A stretch of DNA of 64,000 bases from Nocardioides furvisabuli (lineage in GTDB: Bacteria > Actinomycetota > Actinomycetes > Propionibacteriales > Nocardioidaceae). The stretch spans positions 1 through 64,000 of the forward strand of contig NZ_JAIGQB010000002.1 in the NCBI RefSeq assembly GCF_021083185.1, written 5' to 3'. The translations under genes and the position numbers were made by a program. The notes under the pieces were generated by a model. It saw only the letters and a list, made by a program, of their open reading frames with translations. It was not told where the DNA came from and did not search any database. Below are positions 1 to 8,392 of the stretch, in pieces; position 1 is the first letter of the stretch; the number at the start of each line of letters is the position of its first letter.

Positions 1-112
1 ACGCCTGCACGGCGAGATCGGACTCGTCCCACCAGTCGAGTTCGAGGACGAGCACTACCGGCACAATCCCACACCGACTACCGTCGGCGCGTCAGTTCAG
101 AGCCTCCACTGA
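1..112 (+). mobile_element. IS3-family transposase, C-terminal end (runs off window)
   Basis: The first 112 bases are open from base 2 to a TGA at 110-112. They encode 36 residues beginning RLHGEIGLVPPVEFE and continuing DEHYR. This is the usual end of IS3-family (IS51 group type) actinobacterial transposases, where the integrase core closes with a conserved RLHGxxG..PPxEFE stretch. The catalytic DDE part lies outside the window. The sequence just after the stop (about 110-125) is where the right inverted repeat of the IS would be expected, but it cannot be confirmed without the left end. The insertion marks the left side of an accessory region. The family call rests on a short but characteristic stretch. 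Confidence 0.75.
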
Positions 113-207
113 ACCCGGCACGCGACAGCCAACCCGTGACGCCGTGGCCATCGGACTTGTGCCGTTTGTTCGCCAATGCGCTCGTCGGACGATGCAGGAT
201 GCACACC

Positions 208-927
208 ATGACCGCCGAGAAGCAGCGCGCGGGCGCAATCGACATCATGCTCGCGGCCACGTCCGTCGTGCTCCTCACCATCGGCATCTCGAGCACGGCT
301 TGGTGGCTGGCTGGCCGTCCAACCGCGGAGTGGCCGGCGTGGATCGAAGCCGGTGCAACCTTGGCCGCGGTCGGGGCAGCCATAGTCGCCGGGCTCTATG
401 CAGCTCGTGCTTTCCGGCTTGAGTCGGACCGTGAGCACCGCTGGGAGAAGGACAACCGCGCGACCCAAGCGAGCCGCGTTGTTGCTTGGCCGTTAGAGAT
501 GCAGTGGAGAACGGGCCCCTTCGACGAACAGACCGGCCAGTATCCGGTCATTGAGGTGAGCGGCCTTAACGTGCGTGTCCGGAACGCCTCCGATCTCCCG
601 GTTGCGAAGGTTCGGCTGGCGGCGACGATCGTGGTCAGACGCGCCGACGGCTTCGCGGAAGAATTGGACTTCGGCTCCACCGCCTTCTTCTCTGTCGAAC
701 CCGAGACCACAACCGACGTAGTTGTCTCTGCTACGCACCGAGATGCCATTCAACTTGTCACCACTCAGAGGGTGGACCCGAGGTACGAGACTCGGGTGTT
801 CCTCCAGTTCGTTGACGCCGCAGGACGTTCATGGACCCGACGTCTGCATGAGGGGGAGCTTCGCGACGCCGGTACCCCCGCCGACCGCACGGTTGTCGTG
901 TCCGGTCCCTCGTCTTGGCAGAGGTAG
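208..927 (+). CDS. Membrane-anchored protein of unknown function (cluster member 1)
   Basis: About 239 residues. Two hydrophobic segments near the N terminus (roughly residues 11-35 and 45-67) are followed by a charged stretch and then a soluble beta-rich domain of about 150 residues. The start is placed at ATG 208 with an AGGA-like sequence upstream; ATG 199 is an equally possible in-frame start. The soluble part opens with ASRVVAWP. A related string, ADLVAAWP, occurs at the same place in the gene at 2122-2703, so the two are probably divergent members of one family. The layout is membrane anchor plus an Ig/CARDB-like cytosolic or surface domain. No catalytic motif is visible and no function can be assigned. 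It lies between an IS3 end and other accessory genes. Confidence 0.65.
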   Translation: MTAEKQRAGAIDIMLAATSVVLLTIGISSTAWWLAGRPTAEWPAWIEAGATLAAVGAAIVAGLYAARAFRLESDREHRWEKDNRATQASRVVAWPLEMQWRTGPFDEQTGQYPVIEVSGLNVRVRNASDLPVAKVRLAATIVVRRADGFAEELDFGSTAFFSVEPETTTDVVVSATHRDAIQLVTTQRVDPRYETRVFLQFVDAAGRSWTRRLHEGELRDAGTPADRTVVVSGPSSWQR

Positions 928-1108
928 AGCCCATCACTGAGGCGCCAACGAGAGTAGAGGCCGACCGGGCGGCAATGCCGCCACTCGACAGGACCAGAAG
1001 CTCCTCGTTTCCTGCGACAGCGAAGTGAACTGATCGCGATTACGTGCTGCAGTGCCCGAGCGGCCGCATCGGTCACGAGGCGCTCACCGGGTGGTTCGCC
1101 CGGGAGTA

Positions 1109-1127
1109 CAGGCGGCGGTTAGACGCA
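1109..1127 (+). repeat. 19-bp dispersed repeat, copy 1
   Basis: The sequence caggcggcggttagacgca lies in the 260-bp intergenic region between the convergent ends of two accessory genes. Two further copies, differing only at bases 12 and 13, are at 4212-4230 and 5682-5700 on the same strand. The rest of the 928-1187 gap shows no coding potential. Confidence 0.6.
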
Positions 1128-1187
1128 TTGGTGCAGCGCTCGCACCTTCTACCCGAGCGAGCAACACGTATTCCGCCGCCTGCGGAG

Positions 1188-1916
1188 TTACCTGAATCGC
1201 CTCTTCAGGCGCTGCAATTCGAACTGCCAGAGCCTCCGGATGCCTCCCTCGCGAAGCATCTGTCTCGACTCGTAGAGGTGATCCCACCGATGCTCACGGC
1301 GCTCGTAACGGAGCCTGTCTGTCGAGACGACCTGGAGCCCTCTATGCGAGCCCCACTTGTTGAGCGTGTCCCGGACGTTGCGAACCGCATCCACCAAGTC
1401 AGAGGCATGGTCCCTGGGCGCAGTCGTGTGCTGGTACGGACCAAGATCGAGGGTGATTGGGGGATCGTCGTACTTCTGCTTCCCGGTCATGTCGGTGTAC
1501 CTGAGCTGGGCTGTATACGAGAGCGGAATGTCCGCGTTCTCTCCGAAGAACTCCGGCCCGGTGCCCATTGGCAGCCTGATCACTCGCCCAGGAGCCATCA
1601 TCGGGATCGGAGCATTGAAGATGCTGAAGTTAGGCGCCCGTGTCTTCGCCGCGGCCCGGATGGGTTTGTCGAAGGTCACCCGAACGTCACGAGCCGGGGT
1701 CCGCCCGATATTGCGGACCTCCAAGGCAACGAAGAAGCCTTTGAAGTACCAATCGACGAGCACGTACGGCCGGTGCTCCAAGTCCCGGAGGCGTCTCGAT
1801 TCGGCCAGCTGCCTCAGCGCGATCACACCGAGGACGATGTAGACAACGACCGCGCCCACAGCACCAAATGCAGCCCATTCCGCTGCGCCCCACTTCGTCA
1901 CATCCATGCAGGGCAA
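1188..1916 (-). CDS. Membrane-anchored protein of unknown function (cluster member 2)
   Basis: 242 residues. One hydrophobic segment near the N terminus (about residues 12-32) is followed by a basic juxtamembrane stretch, a beta-rich domain containing VRNIGRTPARDVRV (typical of CARDB/Ig-like folds) and a charged, helical C-terminal tail of about 60 residues. The build matches its neighbours at 208-927 and 2122-2703: short N-terminal anchor, charged helix, then a beta sandwich. Recognisable sequence identity to them is low. No enzymatic motif is seen. It is transcribed opposite to both neighbours. Function unknown; a stress or defence accessory protein is only a guess from context. Confidence 0.65.
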   Translation of the reverse strand: MPCMDVTKWGAAEWAAFGAVGAVVVYIVLGVIALRQLAESRRLRDLEHRPYVLVDWYFKGFFVALEVRNIGRTPARDVRVTFDKPIRAAAKTRAPNFSIFNAPIPMMAPGRVIRLPMGTGPEFFGENADIPLSYTAQLRYTDMTGKQKYDDPPITLDLGPYQHTTAPRDHASDLVDAVRNVRDTLNKWGSHRGLQVVSTDRLRYERREHRWDHLYESRQMLREGGIRRLWQFELQRLKRRFR

Positions 1917-2121
1917 CGTAGTTGCCCCCTCCGACAGGAAGGGACCGACGTCGGGACCGCGCCCCCCTTCATCGTTGAGCTGTCAGGAGTCGTGCAGGAG
2001 CCATCCGAGTGGATCAAGCGCGACCACGACCGACGCCTGCAAGCGGCGGATTGACGCGGACCGCCAGCGGCTCAGGTGAGCCTGCCGGGCGCGGGAGGAG
2101 CGCACCTCGATACTGGCCTGC

Positions 2122-2703
2122 ATGGACCCGAACACGTGGGGCGACCTCGCAACCTGGGTAACGGCCACTGTCACGCTGGGAGCGCTCGTCGCCGCGATAG
2201 TGGCTGTGCGTCGTTCTGGCGAACTGCTACAGATCGAGCAGGAGCGCGACAAGGCTCGCGACAAGCGCGACGCTGATCTGCGGGAAGCCGCGGAGCGGGC
2301 CGAACAGGCCGATCTGGTGGCCGCGTGGCCGTACGACGTCGAGGACTTCGGGCCCCTCTCGGTGCAGTTGACCGGGTCTAGCCTGCCGGTCTACGACGTC
2401 GAGCTCGAGTTCGTTGGGCCGTCCGGCGTGGAGACTGAGGAGCTAGGGCTGCTGCCACCAGGGACTCAGCTGCACGACTGGCCGCAGTGGATGCACGACG
2501 GGGAGGGGACGCTCGCGGACTTCCGGGTGGCGCTGAGCTTCCGCGATACAGCGGGACGGGTGTGGCGTCGCAACGAGTACGGCGTGCTGCGCTGGACCGG
2601 GATCACCGTGTATCCGCAACCGATAACCTCGACCGCAAGCATGGGCACGCCCGCGATTAGCACAACCGGGCAACCCGAGGCTCAGGACGATCAGCGCGAG
2701 TGA
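2122..2703 (+). CDS. Membrane-anchored protein of unknown function (cluster member 3)
   Basis: 193 residues. A single hydrophobic helix at about residues 10-30 is followed by a strongly charged, probably coiled-coil segment rich in R, D, K and E (about 31-62), then ADLVAAWP and a beta-rich domain of about 100 residues. The AWP motif and overall build link it to the protein at 208-927. The start ATG 2122 begins MDPNTWGDLATWV, a plausible membrane-entry start. No nuclease, nucleotide-binding or peptidase motif is visible. The tail is low in complexity. Function unknown. Confidence 0.65.
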   Translation: MDPNTWGDLATWVTATVTLGALVAAIVAVRRSGELLQIEQERDKARDKRDADLREAAERAEQADLVAAWPYDVEDFGPLSVQLTGSSLPVYDVELEFVGPSGVETEELGLLPPGTQLHDWPQWMHDGEGTLADFRVALSFRDTAGRVWRRNEYGVLRWTGITVYPQPITSTASMGTPAISTTGQPEAQDDQRE

Positions 2704-2848
2704 CGTCTCCGAAGGCCGTCCTTCCGCTTATCGGCGGATAGGACGACTTGGCCTCGACCGGTTCGCACTCATCGATTCATCACGGCGGAATGACCTATAG
2801 GCGCGGGACTCCGGAATATGGGCCACCCCACCGGCTAGCGTCAGCTTT

Positions 2849-3700
2849 GTGGCCTTCTCCGCAAACGTCCTTCGCGTCCTGATCGCGTCTCCTTCCGACA
2901 CCGCCGAACTCCGGGACGCTGTCGAACACGCGCTTCACGAGTGGAACGGCGACAGGGCGGCCACGTCGTCGGTCGTGCTGCTCCCGCGCCGATGGGAAAC
3001 CAACGCGGTCCCGGAATTGACGGGCGAGGATGGCCAGACGGTCATCAACCGCCAACTGGTTGATGAGGCCGATGTCGTAATCGGGATCTTCCACTCGAAG
3101 CTCGGCCAGGAGACGCCGCGGTATGCGTCAGGCACTGCGGAGGAACTGCATGAGGCGAAGGACGCCGGCAAACGGGTCCATGTCTATTTCTCGTCGATGC
3201 CGATTGCCCGCGCGCATGTTGACCCGGAGGCGCTTGCGACGCTGGACGCGTTCAAGAACGAGATCGAGAAACTAGGTCTGTACGGGTCTTTCGACACCGC
3301 AGGGTCGTTGAGGGATCAGGTGAGACGCGCGATCGAGGCCGACATCGTGGCGCTCGATCTGGGTGCACCGAATGACGCGAGAAACCCGGCGAGAGAGGGC
3401 GCAGCGCTACAAGCTCGTGCAGTGAAGGCGGGCTCCTCATACCGGCTGATCCTCCGCAACACGGGAGACGCCGACGCGGAGGACATCTCGTTCGACCTCA
3501 CGCCGACTGGGGGTGACGAGAACTCCGAGGCACCGATGCTCTTGACCGATCCCGGCCTGTTCACACTTCCTCGGCACGGCGGAGAAATCTCGCTTCCGGT
3601 CATCTTGTCGTGGGGGATGGCGTCCCATGTGAAGATCTCATTCAACTGGTCGGAAGCCGGCGTCGCGAAGGCGTCGTCCCACACCGTGTCGTTCTTCTGA
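2849..3700 (+). CDS. TIR/DUF4062-like domain protein
   Basis: 283 residues from a GTG start. The N-terminal half begins with a hydrophobic strand and SPSDTAELRDAV, then DEADVVIGIFHSKLG at about residues 72-86 and SGTAEELHEA at about 97-106. This is the layout of the TIR-like/DUF4062 Rossmann-type domains found at the front of NTPase and defence proteins: strand, SPSD/SSTF loop, helix, then a D-VVIGIF strand and an E-containing helix. The C-terminal half (about 175-283) is a beta-rich domain with no recognised motif. If the domain is an active NADase-type TIR, the glutamate in the TAEE segment would be the candidate catalytic residue; this is inference. It is a single gene with about 145 bp upstream. 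Confidence 0.55.
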   Translation: MAFSANVLRVLIASPSDTAELRDAVEHALHEWNGDRAATSSVVLLPRRWETNAVPELTGEDGQTVINRQLVDEADVVIGIFHSKLGQETPRYASGTAEELHEAKDAGKRVHVYFSSMPIARAHVDPEALATLDAFKNEIEKLGLYGSFDTAGSLRDQVRRAIEADIVALDLGAPNDARNPAREGAALQARAVKAGSSYRLILRNTGDADAEDISFDLTPTGGDENSEAPMLLTDPGLFTLPRHGGEISLPVILSWGMASHVKISFNWSEAGVAKASSHTVSFF

Positions 3701-3957
3701 GACGCGACCTGCTCCCACCGTGTCGGCTGTCAGAATAAGAAGTCGCGGGACTCTTGGGGAGTCGACTTCGGATCGATGACGCTAGCCAGCAGCGGCTGCG
3801 CTGGGGTGGCGTGTCGGCACCAACGAGAATCGTCTGCACCGCTGCCACCAGCCCGGGCAGCGAGGCACGCCGGCAGACGAGGTTCTGACCATCTCAACAA
3901 GGTGAGGGTCTGCGCGCCACGGCATGCGGCGATAGGACGCAGATGGAAAGGCTCCCG

Positions 3958-4119
3958 CTACCGACCGGGCGTGTAGTCGCCCGACAGGTAGCGAAGGAAC
4001 CGATCGGCCCGGTCGATGTAGGTCGTGACTGTGTTGTCGGTCAGTCCCGCGGTGCGCAGCTCGCGCTCGAACTTGTCGAGGGCATCGCGAAGGTCATGCA
4101 TGGTCCAGGAGTCGGTCAT
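3958..4119 (-). CDS. Small integrase SAM-like (core-binding) domain protein
   Basis: 53 residues starting MTDSWTMHDLRDALDKFE, then a segment ending TVTTYIDRADRFLRYL. This matches the helical N-terminal core-binding domain of tyrosine recombinases (Phage_int_SAM-like): a four-helix unit with T-x-x-T-Y in the middle. The catalytic domain (R..HxxR..Y) is absent, and the ORF stops directly after the SAM-like unit. It could be a stand-alone DNA-binding protein, as seen elsewhere in actinobacteria, or a remnant of an integrase. An alternative start is ATG 4101. No Shine-Dalgarno sequence is obvious at either start. Confidence 0.5.
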   Translation of the reverse strand: MTDSWTMHDLRDALDKFERELRTAGLTDNTVTTYIDRADRFLRYLSGDYTPGR

Positions 4120-4464
4120 AGATCGAGCATGCGTGAAGACACTGGGCTTCTGTCTAGTGCAACGACCGAATCCTCTGCCGCGGTTATTCAACACGGGCGG
4201 AGCGCGTCCGCCAGGCGGCGGTTTGACGCACCATGTGACGAGACCCCACTCACCAACCCGCGAGAGCTCTTGGCGCCCATGGCCCCTCAATAGGTATCGC
4301 CTCGCGGCCGCCGGGCATCACCGACCCCACACCGAGGAGGAGGGCCTAGCACCTGGCGCGCGCACTGCCTACAGTGCAATTGGGTCACGCGGCGGCCCCT
4401 TCATCACCGCGATCTTGGACGCGACCGGCCCGTCGGCTTGGCACCTGACTACAAGGAGAATCTC
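4120..4464. other. Intergenic region holding repeat copy 2
   Basis: This 345-bp stretch separates divergent genes. It contains the second 19-bp repeat (4212-4230) and, at its right end, the AAGGAG ribosome binding site (4453-4458) of the hydrolase gene. No convincing coding sequence is seen. Confidence 0.5.
4212..4230 (+). repeat. 19-bp dispersed repeat, copy 2
   Basis: The sequence is caggcggcggtttgacgca. The preceding bases gcgtccgc (from about 4204) pair partly with its ggcgg and gacgc segments, so this copy could fold into a small hairpin. The other copies lack the full upstream arm. Confidence 0.6.
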
Positions 4465-5544
4465 ATGCCGCTGCAGAACGACTTCTACACACCCGAGGGC
4501 CAGGGAGCCTACGAGCTGATCTCGATCGGCCGCTTCGAGTTGGAAGAGGGTGGGGTGATCGAGGATCTTCGGTTGGCTGTGGCGACGTACGGCACCCTCA
4601 ACGAGGACAAGTCCAACGCAATCTGCATTCCGACGTGGTTCTCAGGGACCCATGCCACCTGGGAGCAGGTCTACATCGGTTCGGGGCGGGCCCTGGACCC
4701 CGACAAGTACTTCATCGCGGTCATCAATCAGATCGGCAATGGCCTTTCGACTTCACCGCACAACACCGAGGACCCATCGATCGCGATGTCGAAGTTCCCT
4801 CATGTGCGCATCGGCGACGACGTCCGCGCACAGGAGCAACTGCTGCGCGAACACTTCGGCATCGAACGACTTGCGCTTGTAGTGGGCGGTTCCATGGGCG
4901 CTCAGCAGACCTACGAGTGGGCGGTTCGGTTCCCCGACAAGGTGCTGCGTGCAGCTCCCATCGCAGGTACGGCCCAGAACCTGCCGCACGACTTCCTCTA
5001 CACCCAGACCTTGATGGACGCGATCACGTCAGATCCTGCCTGGAACGGTGGGGAGTACGCCGCGAATACCGACGTGGCTGCTGGGTTGCGGCGCCATGCC
5101 GACATCTGGGCGGTCATGGGACTGACCACGGACTTCTGGAAGACGGAGTTCTGGAGGGACATCCCTCCCTTGGTGGAAGGCCTCGGGTGGGAGACGTTCG
5201 AGGAGTTCCAGCAGAACTTCACCGCGCTCATCTTCGGCATGATGGACCCCAACGCGCTGCTGTCGATGGGCTGGAAGTGGCAACGCGGGGACGTGGCGCG
5301 CAACACCAACGGGGACCTCGCAGCTGCGCTCGGCAGCATCACCGCCAAGACGTTCGTGATGCCGATCGAGCAGGACATGTTCTTCCCACCCCGCGACTGC
5401 ATCCCCGAGCAGGAGATGATCCCGGGCGCCGAACTCAGAATGCTGCACAGCATCGCCGGTCACTTCGGGCTGTTCGGCTTCGAGCCCTCCTACACCGCCG
5501 AGGTGGACGCCGCGCTCTCAGACCTGCTGGCCATCGAGGTTTAG
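4465..5544 (+). CDS. MetX-like alpha/beta-fold hydrolase/acyltransferase
   Basis: 359 residues of the homoserine O-acetyltransferase-like branch of alpha/beta hydrolases. The start is ATG 4465, six bases after AAGGAG; an upstream in-frame ATG at 4438 lacks a site. The nucleophile elbow is GGSMGAQQ (Ser near residue 142). The acid is probably the Asp in EQDMFFPP and the histidine that in GHFGLFG, giving the Ser-Asp-His order of the family. Length fits MetX-like proteins (about 350-380). True homoserine acetyltransferases sit with other methionine genes, whereas this one stands alone among accessory genes, so the acyl acceptor is unknown. Many annotated MetX-like hydrolases have no demonstrated activity. 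Confidence 0.8.
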   Translation: MPLQNDFYTPEGQGAYELISIGRFELEEGGVIEDLRLAVATYGTLNEDKSNAICIPTWFSGTHATWEQVYIGSGRALDPDKYFIAVINQIGNGLSTSPHNTEDPSIAMSKFPHVRIGDDVRAQEQLLREHFGIERLALVVGGSMGAQQTYEWAVRFPDKVLRAAPIAGTAQNLPHDFLYTQTLMDAITSDPAWNGGEYAANTDVAAGLRRHADIWAVMGLTTDFWKTEFWRDIPPLVEGLGWETFEEFQQNFTALIFGMMDPNALLSMGWKWQRGDVARNTNGDLAAALGSITAKTFVMPIEQDMFFPPRDCIPEQEMIPGAELRMLHSIAGHFGLFGFEPSYTAEVDAALSDLLAIEV

Positions 5545-5681
5545 AAGTTCAGTCTCGAGCGTTGCGATCCGCCTGTGCCGAATCATGGATTTGCGTCGGC
5601 GGCTGTGGGCTCACGCCATCCGCCCACACGACACATGCCGCCGTACAACTTGTCAGTTGGGGCCGTTTCAGGGCGCGCCGG

Positions 5682-5700
5682 CAGGCGGCGGTAAGACGCA
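5682..5700 (+). repeat. 19-bp dispersed repeat, copy 3
   Basis: The sequence is caggcggcggtaagacgca, in the 239-bp gap between the convergent ends of the hydrolase gene and the DUF4365 gene. It is preceded by gcgcgccgg. No coding sequence is seen in this gap. Confidence 0.6.
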
Positions 5701-5783
5701 GGTCTAGCGCGCGCACTCATCGCTGGGTCGGGCGTCAGCCCACTCCCTAACGCGAATGACTCCTACCATCGGCCCAGACGATT

Positions 5784-7535
5784 TCAATCGTCGTCGTCAC
5801 CTTCGTCCCAACTCAGCGACACCGCCTCAATCTCGCGAGGCACCCGGCCCTCTCGCAGGTCCGGACCGAAGGCTGTCGTGGTGTCATTGCCGCCGTAGAC
5901 GGCCTCCGGGAAGATGGTCGACTTCTGTACCAGCGCCCGCTTCTCGGCAACCGCGCCCTGCACCGAATGGAAGCGCATGCCGCAGACTTCCCCATCTAGG
6001 CTAAGAGTCGACGCGGTCACGTTGAATCGCACGAGGACGGTGTCTGCCGACAAATTCGCTATGACGGGCAGACTAGCCCGCACCGGAGCAGGGCTCAGGT
6101 CCTGAACATCTCTGTCCTCTTGAGCGGGAGCAAGGTAGAACGAGTACCTGGCGATGACGCGCTCGTCGGTCAACGTCGCAGCGAGGCCCGTGAGAGAATG
6201 GAAAACCTCGGCGTCCGTAACGTCTCTGAGCGAGACCGACTCCCGGGGCCAGCCCTCAATTGTTGTGCATCTGCGCCAACTAGCGACGAATTTGGCGACG
6301 GTGTGCAACGGCACGAACGTGGCGTCCGTCGCGAAACCTGCCCCGTCCGGCTTTCCGTCATCGCCCAACTGAACGATCGTGGAACCTGGTCCGCATGCGG
6401 AGAGGAAGTCGGCGAAGGACCCGAGGTCTTCCATTTTGGTGTCGACGAGAGGGTCGATAAAGACCTCGGTCTCGTGCACACGCTTCCCCTCGACGAGCCT
6501 GGCATGCGAGGTAATCAAGCTGAGCCCCGAGGAGTGAACGTAGGCCCAATGAGTTCTCGTCCTGCGCAGGACGAACTCCGCGGTCACGGAACCGAAGGCG
6601 GACGAGCACTGCAGCTTGACCGACGACTCTGACAGGAACCCCGAAAGTACTGTCGGAGCAGGAAGGTTTCGGAGGTACTTGAGGACTTCGGGCTTCGGGA
6701 CGAGTGCACGAAAGCGATCGGCGCCGTGCTCTATCGAGCCGAATGCCGCATGCACGACCGCGCGCTCCTGCTCCGGAGTCTCGCTCTCGTAGTAGTCAAA
6801 GATGTGGACCGTCTCGACCAACGTCAGTTGGCCCTGAGGGGTCCGCCGGATCTCCACCGACGCCGCCGGAAGGATCCTGCTCAGACGTCTCTCGGCAAGC
6901 CCGAGTCGCATGGTTTCGCTGAAACCGTGGCTCAGGCACGCTCGAAGGTCGGCGTCGAAGGTGTCTTCGTTCCCGCAACGGTCTGCCGTGACGGTCATCT
7001 CCGCGGCTGTACCTGCAAGGAACTCCGTCAGCTCGTCCCCAAATTTCGAGTCAACTAGCCGGTGGTGGACTGACGCGGCTCCTCCTTGGTCGAGCGCGAC
7101 GAGGATGAAGATCAGTGGTGTGCGCGAGTTCAGCAGGTTGCGTGCATCGCCGACATTGAGCTTGACCTTCTTGTCCGATGACGTCGTCGCTCGCACGCAA
7201 CAGCCGACGAGCGTGTTCGCGATGTCGCTCGCTCCACGGCTGTCGTGGTCGAGGTCGATCTGGCACATGAAGTCGATGCCGAAGTCCTCTTCGCACTTCG
7301 TCGCCAGCAGCCCGTGCGCTTCCGCGAACACCCGGAACGCGAGCTCCCCTTTCGTCCCGACGCGTTGCGAGAAGCTGCGGCGCTTACCGCTGCTGCCTTC
7401 GAGACCCTCTGGTCTGCGAGTCGCGACTCGTCGCGTCCTGTCGTCACCGCGCTTTCGTTGGTCTTTGCCCGTGCTCTTGCTTTTGCCCTTGCCCTTGCCC
7501 TTGCCCTTGCTGGCCGAGCCTCGATTCCTTGCCAT
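5784..7535 (-). CDS. DUF4365-domain (PD-(D/E)XK nuclease-like) protein
   Basis: 583 residues. After a Lys/Gly-rich N-terminal tail (about 1-40, partly encoded by a hexanucleotide repeat), residues about 58-190 contain GTKGELAFRVFAEAHG, EEDFGIDFMCQID and a V-Q-K-like core strand region. This is the layout of DUF4365, a PD-(D/E)XK-fold domain in which the E of the first helix, the D of GID and a following strand would form the metal site. The remaining about 390 residues are unassigned, with no transmembrane helix. DUF4365 proteins occur in defence islands and often precede other effector domains. It is transcribed away from the Gabija-like genes. The domain call is solid; nuclease activity is inferred. 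Confidence 0.65.
   Translation of the reverse strand: MARNRGSASKGKGKGKGKSKSTGKDQRKRGDDRTRRVATRRPEGLEGSSGKRRSFSQRVGTKGELAFRVFAEAHGLLATKCEEDFGIDFMCQIDLDHDSRGASDIANTLVGCCVRATTSSDKKVKLNVGDARNLLNSRTPLIFILVALDQGGAASVHHRLVDSKFGDELTEFLAGTAAEMTVTADRCGNEDTFDADLRACLSHGFSETMRLGLAERRLSRILPAASVEIRRTPQGQLTLVETVHIFDYYESETPEQERAVVHAAFGSIEHGADRFRALVPKPEVLKYLRNLPAPTVLSGFLSESSVKLQCSSAFGSVTAEFVLRRTRTHWAYVHSSGLSLITSHARLVEGKRVHETEVFIDPLVDTKMEDLGSFADFLSACGPGSTIVQLGDDGKPDGAGFATDATFVPLHTVAKFVASWRRCTTIEGWPRESVSLRDVTDAEVFHSLTGLAATLTDERVIARYSFYLAPAQEDRDVQDLSPAPVRASLPVIANLSADTVLVRFNVTASTLSLDGEVCGMRFHSVQGAVAEKRALVQKSTIFPEAVYGGNDTTTAFGPDLREGRVPREIEAVSLSWDEGDDDD
7483..7510 (-). repeat. Hexanucleotide tandem repeat inside the DUF4365 gene
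   Basis: About 4.7 copies of ttgccc (plus-strand reading) encode alternating Lys-Gly near the N terminus of the DUF4365 protein. The unit length of 6 means that slippage would lengthen or shorten the basic tail by two residues and keep the frame. Confidence 0.75.
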
Positions 7536-7965
7536 ACGACGGGTCTACCCGATCGATCAATGATCAAGGCACGCAGACACGGGACTCGACACCAGTGACC
7601 CGAAGTGACCACCGTGCGCCCGGCCCGGCGAAGCGCTCGAAACGGCCGCTTGCGCCTTGGCTGCCAGCACCGGATGGACCACCGTCGGCGCGGCCGTTGG
7701 TCCTCGAGCACTAAAGGCGAGACCGTGACTCCGTCCTCTCCTTTGCGATGCGAGCAGACGCCGACCACGCCGCCGCCAGCCTCGGTCACGATCCTGTGGG
7801 CTCCAACGTGGCCGCCGATGGTGGCGGCCGGCTCGACGCGACACCGCGCGGGTCGAGGTGACCTCATGACGTCGCGGAGGACTGGGCACACCCCTTACCG
7901 GTGAGCGGGCTGCCCGTCCGAGGCGGCGGCGGGCGGACGGTTGCGCAACCCGCAGCGACCACGTT
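7536..7965. other. Intergenic region between DUF4365 gene and zinc-ribbon ORF
   Basis: Some 430 bp upstream of the DUF4365 gene. Long Arg/Pro-rich readings cross it on both strands but look like high-GC noise. It must contain the DUF4365 promoter. No repeat or RNA gene is recognised. Confidence 0.35.
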
Positions 7966-8271
7966 TCACGCGTCGGAGTCGATCCCTGGCGCTGACCGAA
8001 CGAGAGCGCCGCGCTGGGGGCAAGCGAATTGGATGGCGAGGTTCGAGGCCCGCGCCACGATCGGATCGTCAGGACGCTCTGGGCCAGTCTCGCAGACCAG
8101 GTACGGATGCGTGGTGGCCGAGCAGGTGCGGGTCTTGGCTTGCTTTCCCGCGCAGAACGGGCAGAAGCGGCCGCTGACAAGATCTCCGGGGGCAGCAGGG
8201 AAGTCGTCGCGTCGTGTGCAGAACCGCCAGACCGGCTTGGTCCTTTGAGCGTGGACGTTGGCTGGCGTCAC
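7966..8271 (-). CDS. Short zinc-ribbon (DUF4379/PF14311-like) protein or remnant
   Basis: From a possible GTG at 8271 to the stop at 7966 the minus strand reads about 101 residues. They include VWRFCTRRDDF, SGRFCPFCAGKQ and CSATTHPYLVCE. This closely follows the Probable Zinc-ribbon domain pattern: W-C, about 15 residues, G-CP-C-AGK, then ATTHPEL. Those domains are usually repeated in tandem in proteins fused to nuclease domains. Here there is only one unit, the ATG start is missing and the ORF lies directly upstream of a divergent defence gene pair. It may be a degraded tail of a larger protein. The resemblance is clear; whether the ORF is expressed is unknown. Confidence 0.4.
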   Translation of the reverse strand: MTPANVHAQRTKPVWRFCTRRDDFPAAPGDLVSGRFCPFCAGKQAKTRTCSATTHPYLVCETGPERPDDPIVARASNLAIQFACPQRGALVRSAPGIDSDA

Positions 8272-8392
8272 GGTGCCCGGGCATGGCCGCACCTCTCGCT
8301 TGCCGGGAGCGGCGAGACGGCGTCGGTGTGTCGACTGCTGGCAGTCGATGTGAACGGGACAATGAGCACCTGAACTCGGCGGAAGGCTGCAT

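Noticed and set aside
4635-5750. 371-codon plus-strand ORF overlapping the hydrolase gene
   Set aside because: Arg/His/Pro-rich shadow in another frame of a well-supported MetX-like gene.
7557-8180. 207-codon minus-strand Arg/Ser-rich ORF
   Set aside because: Low-complexity high-GC reading, overlaps the zinc-ribbon ORF that has a recognisable motif in another frame.
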